NCBI GenBank assembly: GCA_937138955.1
Contig: CAKZPJ010000331.1
Span: 1 to 11,592 of the forward strand
Origin: an uncultured Flammeovirgaceae bacterium
GTDB lineage: Bacteria > Bacteroidota > Bacteroidia > Cytophagales > Cyclobacteriaceae
Reading direction: 5' to 3'
DNA length: 11,592 bases
Positions 1 to 6,771 of this stretch are shown piece by piece. Both the position numbers and the translations under genes were made by a program. Under the pieces are notes generated by a model. The model was not told the DNA's origin, did not search any database, and saw only the letters and a program-made list of their open reading frames with translations. How positions within the stretch are numbered: the first letter of the stretch is position 1; each line of letters opens with the position of its first letter.

Positions 1-679
1 GAACTTTTCCTTTTCTATCTACGTGAAAAATCTCTCCAAATCCGTCCCCATCGACGTCGGCAATAGCAGGATACGAAGCAAATTGTTCCTGGTCTGTGAC
101 TTTTACTTGATTTTCAATGGAGCCATCTTTGCCATCCAGAATGTACATATACCCAGTTTCGTCATTATAAGAAACAACTTCAGCTATTCCGTCTTTATCT
201 ATGTCAGCTAAGGCAAATGCACCGCGGGTAGCACTGGTTTGCATTGGTGAGTCCCAGGCTTTCTCTATTTCAAACACATTTCCTTGAGGGCGTACTTCGC
301 AGTTAGTAATATCAATAACAAAATCATTGGGGTTGTCGGGCTCAGTTAGGCAGTCCCCATCGTAGTAGTCGAAGAAACCGTCTCCATCATCATCTATACC
401 ATTATTGCAATTGGTTTCAACTGGGCAATCGGGCGAGAGGCCTTTACAATCATCATCTAGACAGTCGGGTAGCCCATCCCCATCATTATCTAGCCCATCA
501 GCACAGTTATTTTCCCGGTTCTGACAAAGGGGCGACGTAGCACAATCGTTATCAAAGCAGTCAATCAATCCGTCGCCGTCATCATCAATGCCATTAGCGC
601 AGTTGACTTCTTGAGCGAAGGAGGTAGAAGAAAAGAATAGCAGCAGCCCAAAGCCGAGCCAGATACTTTGTGGTTTCAT
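1..679 (-). CDS. Secreted FG-GAP/VCBS repeat protein with Asp-rich calcium-binding-like repeats, partial (N-terminal part)
   Basis: The reading frame opens with ATG at 679-677 and stays open to the left edge, giving 226 residues without a stop, so the C-terminus is missing. Residues 1-22 are a signal peptide (Lys3, hydrophobic core, likely cleavage SFA|QE). Three Asp-rich units follow at about residues 27-46, 59-78 and 91-110. They are spaced exactly 32 residues apart, each starting and ending with Cys and carrying a core like NGIDDDGDG, which resembles thrombospondin type 3 or other Ca2+-binding loops. Two FG-GAP-like blades with D-x-D-x-DG loops lie at about 157-170 (ALADIDKDGIAEVV) and 205-218 (AIADVDGDGFGEIF), suggesting the start of a beta-propeller. 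Proteins of this kind in Bacteroidota are exported and often carry a type IX secretion signal at the C-terminus, which is not visible here. A purine-rich GGAAG lies upstream of the start. The exact function is unknown; an adhesive or surface role is inference. Confidence 0.88.
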   Translation of the reverse strand, partial: MKPQSIWLGFGLLLFFSSTSFAQEVNCANGIDDDGDGLIDCFDNDCATSPLCQNRENNCADGLDNDGDGLPDCLDDDCKGLSPDCPVETNCNNGIDDDGDGFFDYYDGDCLTEPDNPNDFVIDITNCEVRPQGNVFEIEKAWDSPMQTSATRGAFALADIDKDGIAEVVSYNDETGYMYILDGKDGSIENQVKVTDQEQFASYPAIADVDGDGFGEIFHVDRKGKV

Positions 680-1225
680 ACTTAGAAGATCACTTCCTTT
701 ATTAGTAATTCGCTAAATTATAGACACTTCCTATGATTATTGATCCCAATTTGGTGCTAGCCTTACATTGTAAAGAATACTGCTAAGTAGATGTAAAAAC
801 CGTACAGAATTATATTATGGTGCTCAAAAAACAGGAAAATATACAAGCAGTAAAGTTATTGCACAGAAAAGAGCGCTCTTTAGAAAAAGGGCGTTGCTCA
901 GGTAGAGAAGGCTTCATAAGGCATAGGGCTATTAGTAAATTTGATCTATACTATGGAGGCAGCAGAAAAAAATTAAACTGGTGATAGTTTTTTGAGCGAT
1001 TGATGGCACTAGCATCAGCCCCCCTCTTAGCCCGTTTTACTGTCTGGCTCTAGTATGACCTTTTGGAAGAGAGAAAGCAAATAAAGTATTGGTGAAAATA
1101 ATACCAACCGTGAGTGTGATACGACCCTACCAATGCGTCTATCACAAGAGTGCTAAATCGCTACTCGAGAATTGAAAGATTATTAACAATACCCTGTTTT
1201 AATAGACCCGAATATGGATGTTTTT
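680..1225. other. Intergenic spacer, 546 bases
   Basis: The spacer lies between two minus-strand genes: downstream of the M14 peptidase and upstream of the FG-GAP gene. It should hold the promoter of the latter. On the minus strand TATAATTTAG occurs at 722-713, about 34 bases before the start codon. It loosely resembles the Bacteroidota -7 element TAnnTTTG, but no TTG lies at the expected distance, so no promoter is called. A perfect 14-base palindrome, AAAGAGCGCTCTTT, lies at 868-881. No convincing terminator follows the M14 gene, and no tRNA-like fold was recognised. Confidence 0.5.
817..984 (+). CDS. Doubtful small ORF, 55 residues, very basic
   Basis: ATG at 817 opens a 55-codon frame ending in TGA at 982-984. 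The product is rich in Lys and Arg (it includes RKERSLEKGR and ends GGSRKKLNW) and has no signal peptide, membrane segment or motif that I recognise. It is the only substantial plus-strand frame in this spacer and stands alone between two minus-strand genes. No clear ribosome binding site or promoter was seen in front of it. A chance frame in AT-rich spacer is at least as likely as a real gene. Confidence 0.15.
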   Translation: MVLKKQENIQAVKLLHRKERSLEKGRCSGREGFIRHRAISKFDLYYGGSRKKLNW

Positions 1226-3853
1226 TTACTCAGCTTTCTCTTCATCCTCGGTCTTCACCAGAACAGGAAGATCATCAATGGTACTACTATAAATGGCATT
1301 AAAGATTAGTTTGTAGGTGCCCCGAGGTTGACCCCGAAATTGGGGGCGGAAGCCAAAAAGAACAATAGTACCATCGCCGTGTTTTACGCGCATCATGGCA
1401 CTTTTTCCACTGATATGCTTCTTTTCGCCCAGTGCCCAACCACTCATCAACAAGTTATCTTTAGCGTAGTGTACGATGGTTTCTATCATTGGATCGGGTA
1501 GCTTGGTAATATCTTCCTGACCACCTTCGCCCTCTCGTTCTTGCTTTACTATCTCAAACGCTCGGCTACGGGAAAATGAGGTAGCTATGGTATCTTGCAT
1601 GCCGTAAGCCAATGGATGGTTCGTATTTACCGTAGCTCTAATAAGCGAACCGGGAATGAAGAATTCTTTGCTAGACAAACCCGCTACTACATTTTTAATG
1701 GGTAATCCAAATTGCTGGATAGCAAAGTCACTGGCTTCATCAAAAGTAATGATTGTGCCGCCCTGTTTTACGTAATTTTCTAGTGCCAATGTTCCTTCCA
1801 GCCCTAACCCGCCCGTGTATTCTTCCGGCATATTGTAAATAGCGTGACCATGCGAAATACGCTGGGGGCTTTGGTCGGGGATGATGATAGCATCGTACTG
1901 CGAAAGGTTGGCACTACGAACTTGCTCATCGTGCAGTGTATCGTACTGGAAATCGTATTCATCCAGCAGCCAACGTGTCCAGCCTTCGTCCATGTTGGCT
2001 ACCCACGATTTGTACAGCCCTACCTTTGGTTGGCGAATTTGGTGAAGTGTAGCATTAGGTTTATCATTAATTCCGGTGAACGTGAGCCCAAGAGAATCAG
2101 CTAGCTGAGAAAGTTGGGACTCAATAGTTTCATCATTTTCAATTAAAATGGTTCCGGCTTCTAAATTATCGGTTGCTTCACCTAACCAATGTACTTTTGC
2201 TTGCGCAGCTATCAACTGATTTACTGCTCGGGCACTGGCGTTATCCTGAGGGCTCAGTGCATAAGCAAAGCTGGCCGATTTAGTAACTTTACCAGGAGTA
2301 GGTTGTACAGCATTCGTCACTTCACTTACATCAATTGTCACTTCGTCGTCTAGTCGGTCAACCCGAACGCCCATTTGTAACGGCAATGTCCATCCGGCTA
2401 AGTCATACGGCGTTTTGGGTGGGCCACCTGGATAAAGGCGCAAATCGGGATATTCTTGTTTTTCCAATAAATCTTTCAAATAAGGGCGGAATGCCTGCGC
2501 TCCGTACAGTACAAATGAACCTTCGGTGTAGGTAGTATCACCAACACTAAATGGCTGATTGGTTTGGTGAACTTCCAACCCGCCTTGCATCAGAATATTG
2601 ACTAAGTTACGAGCTTCACTAGCGTTCCACTGTTCAGTAGGAATTACGTAGGCAAAAGCATCATCTTCTGCTTCAATAGCATCACGGCCCATGCGGTACA
2701 TATCGTACAGCCATTTTTCTTTTCGGTCGGCTCCAATACTAAGCGTGGCCATTCCGGCCGTGAGCATATATTCTACTGCATCACGAAAACGAGACTCCCC
2801 ACCCTGCCACGGACTAGGGTAGTTGATCGCCGTTCCATCGGTAGGAATTCCGTTGCCAATTGTTTTTGGTAGAGAATCAGGCGGATAAAAACGTGGAGTT
2901 GGGGTAGTATGCGCGGTTTCGGTGAGGATACCTACTTGGTTATGGAAGTAGGGAGCAGTGCGTAGTCCCCCGTTCCACCACATAGTGTAGGTTACATCAG
3001 AAACCACACCGGACATATTCTTTATTGCAAAGCGAGTAGCCATTTCGTTACCTACTAAATTCACCCCGTTTACTACCCCCGCGTGAATATGTGGATTCAC
3101 CGGTTTAGAAAAAGGGGGAATGAATATTCGGGCCCAGCGAGGAGCCGATTGATGCTGATTGTGAACAATCTGGGGGTACCATTCATTGAACAGCAGGTTT
3201 GTAACCGCCCGGGTTTCGGGCTGGGTATTCATAAACCAATCGCGGTTATCATCGTGTCCTACGTAGTAATGATAGAGTACCGGCGGATAGGAAGTTTCAT
3301 AAGGAGTATCTAAGTTCTTTTTGTACCAATTAGCGACAATATCTAACCCATCCGGATTGATATTGGGCATGAGCATAAAAATGACATTCTCCCGGATTTT
3401 ATTCATCTCAGCGGTTTCTTCCGTGGCCACCATATAAGCCAATTCGGGAGGAAACTGGGTAGCTGCTTTCTCAGTAGAGTGAATACCTCCGTCAATCCAG
3501 ATAACGGCTTTACCTTCCTGAGCAAGCTGCTGAGCTTCTTCATCAGAAATACGCGCTCGAGCTAATTTGGCACTAATTTCTTTCCATTTATCTAGCTGCT
3601 GGAGGTTCTCTTCGCTGGAAATGAATAATACATATAACGGGCGGCCCAATACTGAGGTGCCAATCTGTTGCATCTGCACCCGGTCACTGGCTTCGTCTAG
3701 TCGCTTTAGGTAATCAGTAATTTGCGTATAGTCGGCAATTTCATAATCGGCCCCCATCTGAAAGCCAATTACTTCTTGAGGAGAAGGTACTTGCGCTTGA
3801 AGAGATAAAGAAAAGAAGATTAAAAAGCAAAAAGTAAATAGATTCCGGTTCAT
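1226..3853 (-). CDS. Secreted M14-family zinc carboxypeptidase-like peptidase with C-terminal GATase1-like domain
   Basis: The 875-residue product starts with a signal peptide (about residues 1-20, core FTFCFLIFFSLSLQA, likely cleavage after Ala20), so it acts in the periplasm or outside the cell. Residues about 40-330 match the M14 metallocarboxypeptidase fold. Zinc ligands H125 and E128 sit in GGIHSTE, and N166-P-D-G follows. N203-R204 is the likely substrate carboxylate-binding pair. H231 or H234 in HNQHQ is the likely third zinc ligand, and E312 in GILTETAH the likely catalytic Glu. All catalytic positions therefore seem kept. Residues about 609-855 resemble the glutamine-amidotransferase-like tail (YDAIIIPDQSP; FDEASDFA) of large Bacteroidota M14 proteins; it has no obvious amidotransferase Cys and is probably structural. 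The gene stands 142 bases after the sensor gene, and co-transcription with it is uncertain. Substrate is unknown: peptide scavenging or cell-wall peptide trimming are both possible. Confidence 0.9.
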   Translation of the reverse strand: MNRNLFTFCFLIFFSLSLQAQVPSPQEVIGFQMGADYEIADYTQITDYLKRLDEASDRVQMQQIGTSVLGRPLYVLFISSEENLQQLDKWKEISAKLARARISDEEAQQLAQEGKAVIWIDGGIHSTEKAATQFPPELAYMVATEETAEMNKIRENVIFMLMPNINPDGLDIVANWYKKNLDTPYETSYPPVLYHYYVGHDDNRDWFMNTQPETRAVTNLLFNEWYPQIVHNQHQSAPRWARIFIPPFSKPVNPHIHAGVVNGVNLVGNEMATRFAIKNMSGVVSDVTYTMWWNGGLRTAPYFHNQVGILTETAHTTPTPRFYPPDSLPKTIGNGIPTDGTAINYPSPWQGGESRFRDAVEYMLTAGMATLSIGADRKEKWLYDMYRMGRDAIEAEDDAFAYVIPTEQWNASEARNLVNILMQGGLEVHQTNQPFSVGDTTYTEGSFVLYGAQAFRPYLKDLLEKQEYPDLRLYPGGPPKTPYDLAGWTLPLQMGVRVDRLDDEVTIDVSEVTNAVQPTPGKVTKSASFAYALSPQDNASARAVNQLIAAQAKVHWLGEATDNLEAGTILIENDETIESQLSQLADSLGLTFTGINDKPNATLHQIRQPKVGLYKSWVANMDEGWTRWLLDEYDFQYDTLHDEQVRSANLSQYDAIIIPDQSPQRISHGHAIYNMPEEYTGGLGLEGTLALENYVKQGGTIITFDEASDFAIQQFGLPIKNVVAGLSSKEFFIPGSLIRATVNTNHPLAYGMQDTIATSFSRSRAFEIVKQEREGEGGQEDITKLPDPMIETIVHYAKDNLLMSGWALGEKKHISGKSAMMRVKHGDGTIVLFGFRPQFRGQPRGTYKLIFNAIYSSTIDDLPVLVKTEDEEKAE

Positions 3854-3928
3854 AGTAAAATTGTAGGTAATACAGAACCGGAAAGTACTAAAAAAATAGC
3901 GGTTGTTAAGCCTGATACTCCAGAAAAA

Positions 3929-3968
3929 AGCCAGTTGAGTAGTATGCGAAAGTTGCTAATCTTTGGCT
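3929..3968 (-). terminator. Weak candidate terminator after the sensor gene
   Basis: Reading the minus strand, AGCCA (3968-3964) can pair with TGGCT (3933-3929), followed directly by further T residues down to about 3924. The intervening 30 bases include a small AAAG/CTTT hairpin. The stem is only five pairs with a long loop, so this is a marginal candidate for separating the sensor transcript from the M14 gene. Confidence 0.2.
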
Positions 3969-3995
3969 GTGATAGATACAATAATAATTTTCAGG

Positions 3996-5693
3996 CTACA
4001 CTACTGCGACTGGGGTTTCAATCCAGAATAGCAGTATAATAGAATCCTGACCAGCTACTTGATTGCCCGATACAGCCATGGTACTAGTATGAGAGTCTTT
4101 ATGCTGTAATTGTAATGAGGCTTGATTGGTATTACCAACTTGAAGCTGCTGCCAGAAAGCAGCATAAGTTGCCTCTTGCTTAATTACCTTCTCATGAGCT
4201 TGCCCCTTTAAATCGCCAGAAGCATACCCCAAATAACGGGACAACGTATCATTAACCTGAACAATACTGCCATCAGGCCCTACTTCCATCGTACCAATAG
4301 ACTGCTGCACTGCCTGAAACAAAGCTGCCTGACTCTGCTCTTTACGACTGATTTCCTCCTGAATAGCCTGTAGCTCTTCATTATTTTGCCGCATTTCTTC
4401 TTCCGCAGCTCGCAACTCTTCTTCACTAGTTTTGGTCTCATCCAGTAGGCGAGCCGTATGTTGACTGGCTTTACTAGAGGCTACCATAGAGGCAATACTT
4501 TCGCCTACTTTCTCTAGAAATTGAATTGTGTCAGAAGAAAAGTCATTAAACGATGCTAACTCAATAATGCCTTCTACGTGTTCATTAACTATCAACGGAA
4601 CAACTAAAAGATGACCTGGGGTAGCTTCGCCCAATCCAGAAGTAATGTTGACATAATCCTGTGGAACCTTGGTCAGATGGGTGGTTTTCTTTTCTAAGAA
4701 AGTTTGGCCCACTAGCCCTTGCCCTAATCGAACTGCTTTTTCTTGAAACTTCTTCTTGTCATAGGCATAGCAGGCGGCCATACTAAGTACCTGTTCGTTC
4801 TTTTCTTGATCATGGTCAGCAATAAAAATTGCCCCTTGATTGGCACCAACATACTTTACTAAGTGAGCTAGTACTTTCTCTGAAAGATCTTCAAGTGAGT
4901 TCACATTCTTACGTAAAATGTCGCCTACCTCAGCTAACCCGACATTCATAAACCGTTCACGCTGCTCTCGCCGCTGTGCGTCTTTTAACTTCTCCTGCAT
5001 ATCAATGAGAGCACAGCCAAGTTTGTTACTTTCTTCTCGCTTTTGTTCGGCATCAAGATTACCCTTGGCAATTTCGGTGGCAAAAGCCATGTTTTGCTCC
5101 GAGTGCACTAGTTGGTCTTGAACCTTAATGTTACTCAATAGTGCTTCCTCGGTATGTTGGCGAAAGTGGAAAGCCCAAAGGGCGCATAGCCCAAGAATTA
5201 CCGCCGCCAGTCCCACATGGAAAAAGAACGTGCTAAGTGACATGTAGTCTAGTTGCGTAAAATAGACTTCTTCGTAGCCAGCAAATTGTAGATAGGCGAA
5301 AGCGGCGTGGTGAGCGACAATTACTAAAGTGATAGGTATGAACGCCTTCCAGTTTTGGTAAACGATTAATAATATAGCTCCAATGAATGCAAAAAAGTGC
5401 ATCTCGAACAAACCATGCATTTGGTAAATAAACTGAGCCATAAATATGGCAAAGGCACAGCCGGCTATATATTGATTTAGTGTTTTGCTGGGAAAGAACC
5501 ACTTAGCTACCGCGTACATACTAGTTGCAAGAATCCCCACTACTAAGGCAATCGCCCACGTATTGTAAAACCAAGCAAGGCCCAGACCAAATACAAAATA
5601 GCAACCTAAGCTAATTTCAACAATACGATTCGCTCGTTGGTAGATCTGCTGAAAGTGCTTCTGTACTTTGACATCTATTGATATACTGCTCAT
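3996..5693 (-). CDS. Six-helix membrane sensor protein: HAMP-like, GAF, coiled coil and PAS, no output domain
   Basis: The 565-residue product has about six membrane helices (roughly residues 25-42, 46-63, 76-90, 100-113, 119-136 and 152-175). Several histidines lie in or next to them: H93 and H99 in QMHGLFEMHF, H128-H129 in VAHHAAF, and H159. A HAMP-like or signalling helix follows (about 180-245, including EIAKGNLDAE). A GAF domain spans about 255-405, with the sequence ITSGLGEATPG and the VPLIVNEHVEGIIELASF strand typical of Cytophagales GAF proteins. A Glu-rich coiled coil lies at 415-455, and a single PAS domain at about 457-560 ends the protein. There is no histidine kinase, GGDEF, EAL, SpoIIE, adenylyl cyclase or methyl-accepting domain. 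The start ATG lies one base after the stop of the upstream thioredoxin-like gene, so the two are probably translationally coupled. The ligand is unknown. The His-rich helices could bind heme or metal (inference). It must act through a partner protein. Confidence 0.85.
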   Translation of the reverse strand: MSSISIDVKVQKHFQQIYQRANRIVEISLGCYFVFGLGLAWFYNTWAIALVVGILATSMYAVAKWFFPSKTLNQYIAGCAFAIFMAQFIYQMHGLFEMHFFAFIGAILLIVYQNWKAFIPITLVIVAHHAAFAYLQFAGYEEVYFTQLDYMSLSTFFFHVGLAAVILGLCALWAFHFRQHTEEALLSNIKVQDQLVHSEQNMAFATEIAKGNLDAEQKREESNKLGCALIDMQEKLKDAQRREQRERFMNVGLAEVGDILRKNVNSLEDLSEKVLAHLVKYVGANQGAIFIADHDQEKNEQVLSMAACYAYDKKKFQEKAVRLGQGLVGQTFLEKKTTHLTKVPQDYVNITSGLGEATPGHLLVVPLIVNEHVEGIIELASFNDFSSDTIQFLEKVGESIASMVASSKASQHTARLLDETKTSEEELRAAEEEMRQNNEELQAIQEEISRKEQSQAALFQAVQQSIGTMEVGPDGSIVQVNDTLSRYLGYASGDLKGQAHEKVIKQEATYAAFWQQLQVGNTNQASLQLQHKDSHTSTMAVSGNQVAGQDSIILLFWIETPVAVV

Positions 5694-5694
5694 C

Positions 5695-6330
5695 TTAATT
5701 GAATAGATTTATTAACGAAATAGACTGGCTATTTGTACCAGTATTTATATCAGAAGGTAGGTTGCACCCGTAGGGTAATCCGGCTCGTTGAACTGCCAAT
5801 GGCAAGGGTTGATCGATAATGGCCGATTGCAAGGCAAGTTCGGCAAAACGGGTAGACCGCGTAGTGCAATAGCGAGCCTTGTTGTAGTTACCCTGATAGT
5901 AGAGTATGCCCTTAGCAGTGAGAACCACGGCCTGGGGAGTAGCATATATGCCGCAGGCATCGGCAATTGCTCCGTCAGAATCACTAATAATGGGAACATT
6001 AAGCTCTTGGCTTAGCGGTTCTTCAGCACTATCGGGCACAATAGTGTAAAATTTAACTTTACCCTGATATCGACGAACCAATTGGCGAAAATGATCCTGA
6101 TTAAACCTTGAACAGGGGCAGTCTGGATTATAAAAATGAAGAAAGATTGGCTCGGTACCCTCTTTTAAAAAAGATAAGCTGATTTGCGTTCCGGGAGTAA
6201 TTGTATTGTGGCTCTTCGGTTTAACCGTAGGCTTAAGATATTGAATTTGCTGATTCCAGAAAACAGCAATAATTATCCCTAATAAAGCGACCAAGATAGC
6301 GGCACATCCAATAGCTTTTATGGTGTTCAT
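5695..6330 (-). CDS. Membrane-anchored thioredoxin-fold protein with CPC motif (DUF6436/AhpC-TSA-like)
   Basis: The 211-residue product has one N-terminal membrane helix (about residues 6-25) after a Lys, predicting a periplasm-facing soluble domain. Residues about 48-172 look like a thioredoxin fold. FLHFYNPDCPCSRFN places the redox site at C71-P-C73, a CxC rather than the usual CxxC. TPQ (131-133) supplies the cis-Pro loop after GIYA. Further cysteines are C126, C155 and C189, the last in PYGCNLP. The PDCPCSRFN signature matches my memory of DUF6436-type redoxin proteins, whose function is not established. It is the first gene of a two-gene unit: its TAA is separated by one base from the sensor's ATG, which suggests redox handling or cysteine reduction tied to sensing. 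The promoter should lie in the divergent spacer upstream. The family name is from memory; the thioredoxin fold call is stronger. Confidence 0.8.
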   Translation of the reverse strand: MNTIKAIGCAAILVALLGIIIAVFWNQQIQYLKPTVKPKSHNTITPGTQISLSFLKEGTEPIFLHFYNPDCPCSRFNQDHFRQLVRRYQGKVKFYTIVPDSAEEPLSQELNVPIISDSDGAIADACGIYATPQAVVLTAKGILYYQGNYNKARYCTTRSTRFAELALQSAIIDQPLPLAVQRAGLPYGCNLPSDINTGTNSQSISLINLFN

Positions 6331-6771
6331 TGGTATTTCATCAAAATTGTTCTACTGCTATAGTACAAAGTAGGTACAACAACGCTGGTTTCAGCATTTC
6401 TTTTTTCAATAGGATGTAATTTTAAGGTAATTTTACTAGAAGATTACTGAATTATTTATTAATAAAACTATCTGAATAACAGATGCTTACATAAGTGAAA
6501 GGGTACAGGCTTGAGCAATAACCTCTCAATACAATTAGCTATGGAAGTCATTTCAATAATGGAGGTAGTATTACAGTAGAAGTAATTTGCTGAAAACCAT
6601 AGTTGCAGGTTATTTATTACACGTCTAGAGTTTTTTTAAGATTCTACGTAGAAAAATGTCTCACCATATCACTTCAAAGTTTACATAGGCGAGTGGTACT
6701 CTCTCAATATCTACTCTTTTTACAGGAATCACCAAAAAAGCTCTATATTCCAGTTTTCAAATAATACACCC
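6331..6771. promoter_or_regulatory. Divergent intergenic region between the thioredoxin-like gene and uxaB
   Basis: This 441-base AT-rich spacer separates two genes transcribed away from each other, so it should contain both promoters. No clean TTG/TAnnTTTG pair of the Bacteroidota type was found. A near match, CTACTTTG, lies on the minus strand about 40-50 bases before the thioredoxin-like start. A perfect 12-base palindrome, TTCTACGTAGAA, lies at 6642-6653, about 120 bases before uxaB, and could be an operator, although such palindromes also arise by chance. No coding signal or structured RNA was recognised. Confidence 0.45.

Noticed and set aside
23..211. 62-codon plus-strand frame at the left end
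   Set aside because: It lies antisense to the FG-GAP protein, whose signal peptide, Cys repeats and propeller motifs make the minus strand the true coding strand.
329..603. CRISPR-like periodic repeat
   Set aside because: The 96-base period comes from coding repeats of an Asp-rich protein; DNA copies are diverged and no spacer pattern exists.
713..722. TATAATTTAG as a sigma-70 type -10 box for the FG-GAP gene
   Set aside because: No partner element lies at a fitting distance, and the principal sigma factor of Bacteroidota uses a different consensus; AT-rich DNA gives such matches often.
1844..3313. Plus-strand frames at 1844-2104, 2335-2535 and 3083-3313
   Set aside because: All are shadows of the M14 peptidase gene; the minus strand encodes a continuous 875-residue protein with its active-site motifs.
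4918..5502. Frames at 4918-5121 (plus) and 5233-5502 (minus, other frame)
   Set aside because: Both overlap the sensor gene's GAF/HAMP and membrane coding regions and show no recognisable motif.
5745..6015. Frames at 5745-5999 (minus) and 5788-6015 (plus)
   Set aside because: Shadows of the thioredoxin-like gene, whose fold and CPC motif fix the real frame.
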